This document shows, one piece after another, positions 1 to 11,136 of a stretch of DNA of 64,000 nucleotides. Where the stretch lies: NCBI GenBank assembly GCA_045837725.1, contig JBEWZL010000163.1, forward strand, positions 62,001-126,000, given 5' to 3'. The stretch is from Vermamoeba vermiformis (lineage: Eukaryota > Tubulinea > Echinamoebida). The notes below the pieces were generated by a model, which was given only the letters and a program-made list of their open reading frames with translations, had not been told where the DNA came from and did no database searches. The translations under genes and the position numbers were made by a program. Position 1 is the first letter of the stretch; each line of letters opens with the position of its first letter.

Positions 1-232
1 CATACAGGAAAATAAACTGAATGCGCGCCTTTCTCATAAATATCAAAGCTGTGTAGTTTGTCGTCTATTTTGCGGTATCCATTCGCCAGCAAATTCCCTG
101 TGGATAAAGCGATCAGATCCAAAAATATTCCATTGCTGAATTACTGTAAGGAGTACCTCTGGAAAAGGCCGCGTAATTGAATCCTACGAGTAGGACTCCA
201 ATTGAAAATAATATAAGAGCTCTATTGCTCAT
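1..232 (-). CDS. N-terminal part of a secreted or type II membrane protein (cut by window edge)
   Basis: The first two exons are visible on the minus strand: ATG at 232 down to 157, and 97 down to the edge, joined by an intron with donor GTACTC and acceptor CACAG that keeps the frame. The protein starts MSNRALILFSIGVLLVGF, a short positive end followed by a hydrophobic run typical of a signal peptide or anchor. It continues into a polar stretch (RKIDDKLHSFDIYEKG). The rest lies outside the window and I do not recognise the family. It is divergent from the gene starting at 460, so the ~230 bp between the two starts probably serves both promoters. Confidence 0.5.
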
Positions 233-459
233 TGCGGAGTTAATTAAAATATAAACAAACGGGCGAATTTCACCTGAAAAGTTGTGAACCCGCGAGTTTT
301 TGTCACCCGCACGCCATTAATCAATCATAATTTCGCGTTGTAAAAGCAACGACATATTTCTATATTTATTATTTGTATTTATTAAACCAAAGCAAGGCTA
401 TTCTACGTCTGTATTATTGAGATCGTAGAGAGCTAATTTTTATTTTGAAGACTTTTTTG

Positions 460-1245
460 ATGGCTTCTGCAACAGTCAAAACTCTAATTGCGGTAGCATG
501 TATAGCAGTATTATTTGGAATTGTTTGTATAATTTGCGGCGTTAGTAGTCAGAGCCTGATCTGCAGCCAAGCGTGCGATGAGCAATGTAAAGGAGAAACA
601 AATTACGCAAACCCTGCTGTGGACGGAAATAATTTGATAATTTGTCAAGCCTGTGTATATCGAAAGGCCAATATTACAGCCACTGGAAAGTGCGAAACAA
701 AATACATCTCAAATCAGGACACATCCATCCGCAACATTCTGAACCCAATCGGAGCGTTATTGTTAGCCGTTGGATTAGTAATAGGAATATGCTTGATCGC
801 AACGACACGAAGAATAATCATTGTGGAGTCGACAAACGCGATCTTGCTCGTGTTCTGCCTTCTGCTCTTCATTAGCGGCACTGCTATGATATCAATTATA
901 CGCAGCACTGGCGCTAATATGTGCGAAGACATATGCGATGAATTCAGATGCAAGAAAGATCAATACCCGGACTATGCCCAAGCCGCAGTCAACGCCACGA
1001 CAGGACGCACTCGATGCCTTCATTGCAAATTAGCCCCTAAATCTACGACACAATGCAACGCTTTGGACATCACAACGGATCTGGCAATGGTCAGCAGCAT
1101 CGTGTACCCGTTCGCGGCTATGTTTATTCTATTTGCCAGCATTTTGTTGATTATTACGCTGGTGAATTCGAGCAAGCCAAAGAAGCGCAAAGACGAACTT
1201 CAAATGGTGTTCGAGAAGGCACTGTATAGATCCCAACTGAAATAA
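460..1245 (+). CDS. Four-TM protein with two Cys-rich extracytoplasmic loops
   Basis: Single-exon gene. An open frame extends upstream to a TTG at 445, but the first ATG is at 460, giving 261 residues. Hydrophobic segments lie at about residues 5-28, 95-115, 122-145 and 210-235. The two loops between them hold the Cys-rich motifs CSQACDEQC with a distant CQAC, and CEDICDEFRC with CLHC, plus several N-glycosylation sequons. The loops look like internal duplicates, so the protein may be two copies of a two-TM unit. The topology resembles a tetraspan, but I see no CCG signature and do not assign it to tetraspanins. The C-tail is short and Lys-rich (KPKKRKDE). Function is unknown. Confidence 0.75.
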   Translation: MASATVKTLIAVACIAVLFGIVCIICGVSSQSLICSQACDEQCKGETNYANPAVDGNNLIICQACVYRKANITATGKCETKYISNQDTSIRNILNPIGALLLAVGLVIGICLIATTRRIIIVESTNAILLVFCLLLFISGTAMISIIRSTGANMCEDICDEFRCKKDQYPDYAQAAVNATTGRTRCLHCKLAPKSTTQCNALDITTDLAMVSSIVYPFAAMFILFASILLIITLVNSSKPKKRKDELQMVFEKALYRSQLK

Positions 1246-1464
1246 TGCGGATCTATTTTTGTAAATATTTTCCGTTTCTTGATTTGGTTTTCTGACCAAA
1301 TTTTTGAACGGTTGTACATAGGTGTAATAAATAACATCTTCCTCCGTCCTTGCTTGCTATCTGTATTCACTGAATTTCTACGAAATTAGGATCAAAGCAC
1401 AAAAACTCCTCGCGCTCGGTGAAAAAAAAATTCATACAATTTTGTAAACACGACAATTAACACG

Positions 1465-4400
1465 ATGCCTAAAGTAACGATTGAATTTAACGGCAAGAGG
1501 TAAGCATTCCTTCCTTTTAGTTACTCCCGAGTGCTAACGACTGGATGGTTGTACAGCTACGAGCTCGAAGTTGACTTTGAAGATTGTTTGGAAATATTTA
1601 AATATCAAGTAGAATCTGTCACTAATGTCGAGGCAGCCAGTCAATATTATGACACGATTGATCCTCTCGAGGTAAAATTTCCACAACGAAGTTGACAAAA
1701 AATTATTCTTGAGCGCAAAAAATTCTAATTATAAGAATAAATCCTATTATTGAATTTTGCATCGTGTTCGTTAATTTTAAAAATGTCTTTAGAATCCGGC
1801 AGCGCTAATGAAGTACTTGGTGGAAGAGGTACGTTGCACCTGTTGCTGTCATTTAATAATAATTCAACGATTATTAATTAATATAAGGGCGCTGTATTAA
1901 AACTAAGTAACACTCCCGTGCCTTTCGAGCGAAACCTTCCTCCCATCCAAGGCCCTCCACCCAGTCAAGATCAAATTCAAGGTACACAACGTCTTTAATT
2001 AATCATTTTCTATTGTTATCCTCTAACGCCATTAATCAGAGTGGCAATATTCGTGCTCAAAAATCTTCTTTGACACGCCAATTGAGCAGCCGTCGTACAA
2101 AGCCAAAGACAAGAGTAATACCAATTCATTCATATTCATAGCACAGACCTCGTTAATAACATATCCCACAGTCATTTGTCACGCGTGTGCCTCAACGTGC
2201 CAAATGCCAGGTACCACAATAGCCCGTGCCAATCGTGACCCGTTCGTTTGTCAGTGCAGCAGCATTGAGGGCCACGAGTGCTTGTTCGCACCAAGGTACT
2301 ATAGGATCGTATATACTGCCACGAGGACATATGTTAAATATACCCCTCTTAGATCTAGCACCAGCATTGAACGAGTCGTGGATCCGCTTCGTTCAGCAAT
2401 GATGCAATCAATGCAAACAGCGAACAACCAAATCATTGCGCGCGTCCAAAGTCACGTGCAGCAACAGCAACAAACGCGACAATTGCAAGGCAAAGAGATC
2501 CAGTTCGCTGGTAGAATTGAAGCGCACATTGACGGTGTAAAATTGTACGAAGACCCCGAGTTACAAGTACGTGATTTACGCACAATACCTTATTTACTTA
2601 CTGTGTGACAGAAAAAAGCACGTGCATTGATTCCCGTTGAAGATTTGACCATCGCAGCGAACAAAGCAATCGCTGAACGAAAAGCAGCGCGTGAATCGAA
2701 CACGTTCAAAGACGAAGACTCGCAGTTTAGAAACGGCACGCAAATCGATCACGACTTCAGAGACGAGTTTATGATTCAAATGCTGCACTGGTTCAAAAAG
2801 GATTTCTTCGAGTGGGTCAATGAGCTGCCGTGCCACGCATGCAAGGTACGTACTAAAAGCTTCTTATTAAGCCAATGGTCTAATCTATTACAGGCCAAGA
2901 CGAAGGGCGTTGGTCGTGCTGAACCAGTCGGTGAAGAAAAAGGCAATCTGGCATTTATTGTCGAGCTTTATCAGTGCACTTTCTGCAATGCAATCACTCG
3001 ATTCCCGCGCTACAATCACCGTAAGTTACTCGCCAGCAACACCACAGTAGTAGTTTGTTAACCCTTGTTTTCAGCGGGTCGATTGCTTGAGACTCGTAAA
3101 GGTCGTTGTGGTGAATGGGCTAATTGCTTTGCGCTGATGTGCCGCGCTATGGGCTACGAGACACGCTCAGTGTTTGATTGGACAGATCACGTCTGGGTCG
3201 AGGTAAGTGCTACATCCATTCTCCGCTTCATCAGCGTGCTGACACCTCGTGCAGATCTACTCAGAAAACAAGAAGCGCTGGATTCATTGCGACAGTTGCG
3301 AGGCCAAGTTTGACACGCCGTTGTTGTACGAAGTTGGCTGGAACAAAAAACTGAGTTATGTCCTGGCATTTGGAGGTACGTACAGTGTGTTCGAAGTAAT
3401 CAGTCACTGTATTCTAATTTATCGTCACAGCGCACGAGGTCGTAGATGTCACTCGCCGATACACACGTGACTGGACAGCGGTCAAACAACGCCGCACTGA
3501 AGTAAGCGAAGACTGGCTCGCACGAAACATCACAGCGGTGAACAACAACTTGTTGATGCGTCTCCCTGATCCTGCCATGCGCACTGTGATTGTGCAGCGA
3601 AGAACAACTGAAGCCAAAGAACTCGAACAATTCGAGACTCTGTCACGTGACAGCAAGAAAGAGGAAGAAGAGGGTCGAATTTCTGGCTCTACTCAGTGGA
3701 AAGAACAGCGCGGTGAACTAGGCAACCAAAAGCCTGCCACGAAGAAACCTCAATCGAGCCACATTCCACAGACAAAGATGATTTTATTGGACACTTCCAA
3801 CCTGGACGTTGTGTTCGCGAAAATTCAACAATTCAATCAAGAGCTGAGTCAAAACGAAGATACCAAGCATGTCGCTTTGGACGCAAATGACGTTGCGCAG
3901 TTGAAGTCCCTTGTTGACACGTTGAAAGACAGCGCCAATGTAAATAAGCCCATCAACAGCGCTGCTTTGGATACTATCGACAAGGCTTTGAAGAACTGGC
4001 CAATCAATAAGATATTCCCTGGTACGTATTAGCACTCTTAGCAAATGAATTGTGCTAACGTTGCACAGTGTTGGACGTGACACGACTGGTCCTGACAAAC
4101 GACAGCGGCAACAAACAGCTCTGTCAACGATCTCCTTTTGGTGGCAAAAGTAAGCTCCCCTTTCATTCTCAATGATTGCACCAACAATGCTAATCGTCAC
4201 GCAGAAAATATCTTCGAGTTCGTGCTTCAGCTCCAGTCCAGCTTGTCGGCCAATCAACTGCTCATGTTGCGATTTTTGTGCAACGCAATCGGAGCAGAGA
4301 ACAGCAAACAAGTGCTCAAGGGCTACTTAAACGAAGCTATTGACGCGCTTGTTGTGGTCTCCAAGTCTGAGCAAAAAGCAATCAAAGTGAACTTGGCCAC

Positions 4401-4867
4401 GTGTCTCATCAAGTACGTGCCAGATCTGCTTTGCGAAATTTTGAATTTATAACTAACCGTTCATATTATTAGCTTCGTTGTTGCTATGAAAGATCTTTCA
4501 AGTACGAATTCAAAAGAGGAACAGAAATTATACGAGCTTTGTGTTAGCGTAAGTTTTGCAATTACTACCAACAATACGGATTTCACGAATTAATTTTATT
4601 ATAATATGTAGCTCATTAGCAAAGAAAAAGACGTTGAAGTGCTGTTTAGAGCATTAGTTTCGTTGGGTACCTTGGTAAGGACACTAAAATGTGATTGGCC
4701 AACCCAATTTGTTAACCTTATTACTTCAGTTGTCCGAACGCAAAACTAAGAATAAGACACTATTCGACGCAGATAAACAACGAGTTAATGCGCTGCTGAA
4801 GGACTTCAAAGAGGATAAAAACGTAAGCGAATCCGTCGAAGAAATACTGTACCTATACGAAGTATAA
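1465..4867 (+). CDS. NGLY1: Cytosolic peptide:N-glycanase with C-terminal PUL domain
   Basis: Seventeen exons with consistent phases give ~819 residues. Residues 1-70 form a ubiquitin-like N-terminus ([14 protein letters not shown]). The transglutaminase-like core follows. It has zinc-knuckle pairs (CHAC, and CTFC), nucleophile Cys363 in GRCGEWAN, His390 in DHVW and the Asp of HCDSC (~407). The enzyme removes N-glycans from misfolded glycoproteins during ERAD. From ~530 to the end is a helical region that reads as a PUL domain: [20 protein letters not shown], then [11 protein letters not shown], then armadillo-like helices. PUL domains bind the C-terminus of Cdc48/p97. The usual animal N-terminal PUB and C-terminal PAW domains are not seen. 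Exon boundaries: 1465-1499, 1557-1671, 1793-1828, 1888-1981, 2040-2114, 2172-2295, 2353-2566, 2612-2845, 2894-3020, 3075-3202, 3255-3375, 3431-4021, 4069-4149, 4205-4412, 4473-4548, 4612-4674, 4730-4867. Confidence 0.9.
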
Positions 4868-5137
4868 AAAGATTATACTCTCCATGTAAATTTATGATAT
4901 AAATGCCCAGTGGATATAATTCAGCGCACTACTACTAGTGCCAACAGTGGACCGAAATTTATCTCCGAGATTTTGAGATTACAGCTGCGTGTGCAATCTG
5001 AAGTTACATTCCACAATCTGTTTTACGCGTACAATCAATGTTCACCAGCCAAAGTAGTTAGTTCGGTCCGATTCAATTCATTTCGTTTTTTAAATTTCCG
5101 TGTCTTTACCCGAGCTAGAATCTTTCTTAAACGCAAC

Positions 5138-5943
5138 ATGGCAGCACAATACCACTTACCTGCATCTGGTGCAAAATTAGAAGTACATCTTATTGCCGGG
5201 AGACATCTAAAGGCAGCAGATGTGAACGGCAAATCGGATCCGTATCTCGTATTAAAATGCGGCGATGCTGAAGCAAAATCTCATACTAAAAATGTAATTT
5301 TTTATTTCGTCATATTTACAGCAATGGAACTAAAACGAAATATGCGCAGAACACGCTCAATCCGGAATGGAACGAAAAGATCGTGCTAGAATTGAAAAGT
5401 TCGAAACCTGAGTATTTGGAAATTATAGCACTCGATCACGACGCTGTTGGTAATTTGTGCTTTTTTAATCGAGATTTTGAATTATTCAGGCAAGGACGAT
5501 CCTTTAGGAGCCTTGGTGTTGCCTTTAAACGATTTGTAATAATTATCATGAATATATGATAAATTAGGATGCGGTACTAAAATTAACCAGGATCCAATCG
5601 ATGGAAAAACAACGGTGGATTAAACTCCAGGGAGTTGACACCGGAGAGATTTTTATCGGCTTAACGGCCATTAATTTTGGTAAATTCCGAATTAATATGA
5701 GATTGTATAATTATAGAACGCGTCTAACGAGCGAATTCTGATTCTCGATCCAATTTAGGTTATCCACCTGGCACTTTTGCTGGCTATGATCCTAAAACAC
5801 TGGACATCTCCTATCATATCCCACCTGCCTACGCACCAAAAGGTCAGTATGGTGGCTAATTCAATCAATACCAATCGTGTTTTCGCGTAGGGTACCTCGT
5901 TGAGAACGGGACCTTGGTTCGTAAGCCAAAGCAGCACAAATGA
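5138..5943 (+). CDS. Small single-C2-domain protein
   Basis: Six exons (5138-5293, 5350-5449, 5490-5535, 5591-5679, 5759-5842, 5891-5943) give 175 residues in one frame. The ATG at 5138 opens directly into the C2 fold: KLEVHLIAGRHLKAADVNGK, SDPYL, then NTLNPEWNE and DHDAVGKDDPLG, the Ca2+-loop acidic residues of a typical C2 domain. The end of the first intron was placed at 5349 rather than at an earlier AG because only that choice restores the TLNPEWNE frame. The ~50-residue tail is Pro/Tyr/Gly-rich (YPPGTFAGYD, PPAYAPKGY). Such stand-alone C2 proteins usually bind phospholipid in response to calcium. No enzyme domain is attached. Confidence 0.85.
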
Positions 5944-6451
5944 GCCGATCATACTCGTAAGCTTTGATGTATACTCATCGGTACGAAATAAATTTTATTT
6001 AGCGGCATCGGACATATTCCCGTAACACAGCGGCGACGCCGAAAACTGAGAATGAGTTCAACACGGAATAAATCACCTTTCTAGATTTATCGTTGGAAAA
6101 ATCGAATCTTCCTAAGCCAAATAAGAGAATTTCCTGGCACGTGATCGTGGAGAACCTCTCGGAAGTGCCTCCGGTCCCGAGACGCGTACGTACGTTCATC
6201 TGCGGTTATTACTAACGATAATATTACATTATTCTCATCTGTAAATCGTATACGCATCATGGATTACACTAAATTAAATTGCTTAATTAGTAGCTGTCAC
6301 GTACACAAACACTCAGTCGTTCATGAAAGGTTCAAAATTTTGGAATAACGGAATTAATTGGAATCACCGTGTGCGTGAATTTGGCTATAAAACATAGAAA
6401 CACCCTCGTTTAATCAGTCGATATTAAATTCGAAAAGTCGAAAGGACACAG
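5944..6451 (+). other. Intergenic stretch, no confident gene
   Basis: About 500 bp between the C2 gene and the globin-PH gene. One plus-strand stretch (about 6081-6215) stays open and reads like protein (KRISWHVIVENLSEVPPVPR). It has no ATG in frame and I could not join it to a neighbour. It may be an untranslated or missed exon. The right end (6380-6450) is AT-rich and probably holds the promoter of the next gene. Confidence 0.4.
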
Positions 6452-8220
6452 ATGTCGATCTTAACTATAGATCCGTTCAAACAAAACCCCTCCCTCGAGA
6501 GTCAAACTATGTCATTACCGCCCGACACAACCCTTGATACGTTATTCCACGTTCTTCTAAAGAAGTTGAAGATCGAGGGTATAGACTCGAAGCCTTGGAC
6601 TCAAAAACTTCAAAACAATTTGGTCATGAACTTGGGCCTGCTCATGCGTCTATCAGAAGAGGCTGTTAAAAAGTTGGAATTGCCCCTCCTGATCCAGGAT
6701 GAGTTGATAAAAATTATTAAACAAGATCCGTTGGCCCTTGTACAACTCTCCAATGAAAAGGTAATAATTTTAAAAATATCCTATCAATTTCCGATGCTAA
6801 ATTCAATATACTGCAAGATCAATCCGCCCCTTGGTTGTCCGTTTCACGTTCCCAAGGACGCCAAAGCACCTTCACCTGCCTCTTCCTCTACTGATGTGCG
6901 AGAGGTCCGAAAATCAGCCTCTCAAATGCCCGTTGCAACTTCACCGCGAGAACCAATGACCCAGCGGGCCGAGAGTTGTCCCGTTCTTCAAGTTGAAACT
7001 CGTGACAGATCTTCGAGCATTGGAGCACATGAACACGTTGGCTACATTCCTAAACATCAAATTTGGGTTCTTGATAAATCTCAACGCGACATTCTCAAGA
7101 AAACTTGGAGCGACATTACCAAAAAACAAGGCGATCACTTAGTAAATCTGTTCGAGTAAGTATTCCGAAATGTTTCCCACAAGTGACTTCAGTAAATGAG
7201 CTCACTTGTGAACCACTTTGTATTCGCGAATCATATTACTTAATGTATATTCCGATCAGTAACTTCTACGGCAAGTTCTTCGAGATCGACCCTGCAGTGA
7301 AGCGTCTCTTCCACGAGAAATCGATGCCCTATCAAGCGCGCGCTCTGATGCAAATGGTTACAATGTTAATGAAGTGCATTGACCGTTTAGACTCACTCAC
7401 ACCGCATCTCGAAAAACTAGGTAAGCTAACGACCAGTTCAAATCCTTTCAGTAATACAATATCTGGAGTAATTACGCGAGCGGTACAATTTACTGAGGCA
7501 ATTTACTCGACACAAAACTTAAAATTCTCTGAACGAATAAGCTTTTCAGTGAAACTCGTTCCATATTTGTACAATCTTGGCACATTGTTGTGTGCGATAT
7601 TAATAGATTCACAACAGGAGTCTCCCATCTTATCTACGGAGTCGAAGTTAAAGACTTTCAATCGTGGGCCATCTCCCTCGTCACCACCTTCGAGGCTGTG
7701 CTGGGCAAAGAGGCATTCGGCAAGACTGAAAAAGATGCGTGGATGTCAATGATTGCCGGAGTTTCGTCCATCATTATCAACAGCTACGACGCTGCACGAG
7801 CTGGCAAGTCAGGTTTTTGCGAGGTCTCTTTCGGTGGCAAGACCTTCAAGAAGTACTGGTGCGCTCTCAATCACGAGAAATTAAGCATTTATCGCGACAA
7901 AAAGGTAAGCTCCATTCAACCACTTTGAGTTTGGCTCTGGATCCAGTCTCTAACCTACTTTTTTACAGCAAACCAAGCTTCGTTGCGAATTCCCTTTGAA
8001 GGAGTTGAATGCCGTTGAAGTTGAGGACTCGGGCGTTATCAGTGGCCCCACGCCAAACATCCTCAAAGTAGATGCGGAGAACGATGACATCTACATTGCC
8101 ATTAGCAGCGAAGAAGAGATGAAAAGATGGAAAGAAGAATTCTCCATGAGAATCAAAGCTATGCAACGCGTGCTTACGTTGGGCGAGAACCACAAGAACT
8201 CGTCTTCAGCAGATGAGTAA
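6452..8220 (+). CDS. Globin-PH fusion protein (SAM-like N-terminus, globin, PH)
   Basis: Five exons (6452-6760, 6818-7155, 7260-7420, 7618-7904, 7969-8220) give 448 residues. Residues ~40-95 form a helical SAM-like segment (LLMRLSEEAVKKLELPLLIQ), followed by a Ser/Pro-rich linker. Residues ~193-340 are a globin: helix A (LDKSQRDILKKTW), FFEIDPAVKRLF with the CD1-region Phe, a Gln as likely E7 residue (MPYQARALM), proximal His273 in LGVSHLIYG, and helix H with AWMSMIAGV. Residues ~345-440 read as a PH domain (FCEVSFGGKTFKKYWCAL, ending EEEMKRWKEEFSMRI with the conserved Trp). The heme ligand is retained, so the domain could bind O2 or sense gas or redox, with PH giving membrane or partner targeting. 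The 197-nt third intron happens to be open in frame, but only its removal joins the E and F helices. Confidence 0.8.
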
Positions 8221-8440
8221 TGAATTCCGAAAGAACCTCTTGTAAATAGCTAACATTTTTGCCTGCTTGTCCAATGAGACAAGTTTTTGTATTTGTAAAT
8301 ATGCGATTAAACGTCGTTCATTTAGTCAGCGAAACAATGTTTGAAATAATCAAATCATCTGTCACATTTGCTCGGTGTACAACAATAGAAAGATATTATC
8401 ATCAACCTTAAAAATTATAATACACTGACGTCGTCCCAAA

Positions 8441-10571
8441 ATGGCAGAGAGCCTTCAGCAACTGCTCGAGCAAAAAGAGCGAGATTTGGAACTTGCTGCC
8501 CGTAAGTAATTGACACCGTTAAAAATCCATCTCATAATATTATGTTACCTCGAGAAAACGTTAACTTTATTACTTGGTCGCTTACACACGATTATTTTAA
8601 TACCAATTTTCGCCAATAAAATTCGATTCTAATAAAATATTTATCCATAGAATATGGCACTGCCTTATTAGAAGAAAATAAACAGCTCAAACAAAAAGTG
8701 AAGGAGTTAAAAGAAAAGGTAAAAGACAAATTTTTTATGACAACTCGCTGATCCCAGCTCCTCTTTGTCGTTTAACAATGCCCAGATACTATGTTAATGA
8801 CATAAAATCGGTTTTCATTTTTTTGTTATTCAGACGGCCAGTATGGAGATGGAAGGAAGTTATGAAATGAAAGAGCAAATCCAGCTTTTAGAAGAGGCAA
8901 ATAAATTATTGAAGAGCAAACTTACTATTCTCGAGAGCAAAAATGGCGATTTAGAAGCCGTAAGTATCCTCATAGCGCGGCGGATCAAATATTAATTGAC
9001 CTGTCAATTTCTCTGCTCGTGCTAACATGATACCCAACAGAAAATTATCCTCAAAAATGCACAAAAAGAAGACTTGGCTCAAACTATCGACGAGCTAACG
9101 CGAAAGCACAAAAATGCTGAAGAGCGGATCGCAATGTTGCAGAAAGAACTTGAAAATAATAGTACAGCTGGTACTATTTACGACCTAAATGAACAAGTAC
9201 GAGTGTTTGGATAAGTCATGTTAATACTAACCACTTATATCAGTTGGAAATGCAAAAAGAAGTTATTCAAGATCTGCGAGCAAAACACGCAGAGACGCAA
9301 CGAGCAAATATTGAACTCACCAAGAAATTAGGTAGCAATACATTAATCATTCGATACTATCACTAAACCTTATATAGATGATGCAACAAAGAAGATTGAT
9401 CAATTGAATTCAACGCAAGTTTCAAATGAGATAGATCCAGCGCTTCTCGAAGAGCTAAAAGAGCTGCGACAGTCTAACGCACAATTCAAACGCGAAATTA
9501 AAGAAAAAGATGAGATCATTCAAGAGTTGCAAACAAGACCAGCAGAACCACGACCGACAATTTATCAACGCACCATTGTCGAAGTACCGTCTTATGTTCC
9601 TGTGCCTGGTAATTCAGACCCTGCTTCTGAAGGCCATTCAAGTGGCTTTGAACATGTTAATAACCCTGATTCAGATATTACTGTGCAACCTAAACATGAC
9701 ATTACAACTGACCCGCAGACAAGTTCTGACACTTTGACACCTGTGACAACTTCAGCTCCTAGAGTGGATGCCAACAATATCAGCAATGAAATTACAGTCG
9801 ATAGTACCGGCGATTTATTCAACACAACTTACGTAGCGAAGAGTGACGAAGACAGAGCCGAAGTTGTTGTTGCGACCAACGGCCACGTGAAGAGTGAGCC
9901 ACTACCTATTCAACAATCCACAGAAAATGGTCATACCGAAACCAAAAAGACAGAAAAAACACCGCCGTCATCTCCAAAAGCGTTGTATCGTGACCCTCGA
10001 GTACAAGATCTGGCATCAAAACTTGCCGAGGCCGAACGACAACTGAGCATCAAATCAGATGAAGTACAACGTCTGTCTCTCAAGCTAGCCGAACTAGCTG
10101 AACGAGCATCTACGGCGCCTCAAACAACCATCATCAACCAAGTTGTTCCACCCAAGAAAGAGGTACATGTCACTCTTTTGGTTCTGACTTGTCTAACCTT
10201 GCCTCTTAGGGATTCCTTGTCAAACAAGGTGCCCGCATTAAGAACTGGAAGCGAAGGTTCTTTTTCCTCGAATCAGACTTCTTGTATTACTCCGAGTCGC
10301 CGAAGGTAGTGTCGTGTGCACGCAACTCATCACAGCATTAGCTAACAGTCATTCGACTTAGTCGCGCTTTGTAACCTTGGGAATGATCAAACTCGACGGC
10401 TCCGAAGTAGACCAAGCCATAGTGCCCAACAGAGCGTACGTTATCGCCGTGAAAACAACCGACAGGACGTACTACCTCTGCGCAGAAACCGAGGAAGACA
10501 TGCACGAGTGGCTCAAGGTGCTCAAAGAAAAAGTTGAAGAGATTGCGGAAAAGAAGAGAAATGAGAAGTAA
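8441..10571 (+). CDS. Coiled-coil CC1-box protein with C-terminal PH domain (candidate dynein adaptor)
   Basis: Eight exons (8441-8501, 8651-8718, 8834-8959, 9041-9196, 9244-9331, 9378-10162, 10210-10305, 10362-10571) give 529 residues. The N-terminus contains LELAAQYGTALLEENKQL. This matches the CC1 box (AAxxG) of BICD, BICDR, Spindly, HAP1 and TRAK, which contacts dynein light intermediate chain. About 230 residues of coiled coil follow, then DPALLEELKELRQ (a possible Spindly-like motif, weaker), a disordered Ser/Thr/Pro-rich linker, a second short coiled coil and a PH domain from ~429: GFLVKQGARIKNWKRRFFFL, closing with EEDMHEWLKVL. The PH domain could select phosphoinositide-bearing cargo membrane. 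The dynein role is inferred from the motif only. Confidence 0.8.
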
Positions 10572-11136
10572 ATTGAACCTCGCAATCAACCCGTTGTAAA
10601 TAATAAAGCCTCGATGTAAAATCGTTTGTGGATCGTCAGTCATTTGCCGGGTATTTTTTTTAAATAGCCGCTCGACTCCATGACGGTACCAAGTTCAATG
10701 TTGCTTGCCTATAGGCTGTAATATAATTGGCCTCGTATGAGGGTATTGGTTCGGTTTAAAAATAAGTACGAGGTTTTTCGTGCTCGTGTTACGGAATTGG
10801 TTTTTGTCTCAACCAAGCGAATACAGTGAACAACAGTGCTGTATTGTAAATTATATTATTATTTATGTGTAAAATATTTATTTGTACAAAGTATTTATAA
10901 ACGAAACGGTAAGCGCACATCGGCTATTTATTCGGAGAGGAAGCCATCAAGCGCGCTAAAACCGGAATATATTGCAATAATGTCACTAAAATATTAATAA
11001 TAATTATTGAACGAGCAAACGGGCTCCCCGCTAATGAATAATGAACTCCGTTAAAATAATAATACAAAATCATAATTGAAATTGAATTACAAGGTTAGTA
11101 ATAGGAATATTTAGGTCAAGACCAAGTTAAAAATAA
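10572..11136 (+). other. Intergenic region, no gene seen
   Basis: About 565 bp between two plus-strand genes. The left end presumably carries the 3' UTR and poly(A) signal of the coiled-coil PH gene (AATAAA-like sequence near 10600). The right half is AT-rich with many AATAAT runs. No ORF with coding character, no RNA gene and no clear inverted repeat were found. Confidence 0.5.

Noticed and set aside
445-459. TTG start for the four-TM protein
   Set aside because: Eukaryotic initiation is expected at ATG; the first in-frame ATG is at 460 and leaves a normal hydrophobic N-terminus.
7425-7445. GTTCAAATCC inside the globin-PH intron, like a tRNA B box
   Set aside because: The flanking bases do not form a T-arm or acceptor stem. 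The sequence is simply part of a 197-nt intron.
7421-7617. Intron 3 of the globin-PH gene is open in frame and could be coding
   Set aside because: Keeping it would insert ~66 residues in the globin E-F loop; removing it joins LEKLG to VSHLIYG exactly as globins require.
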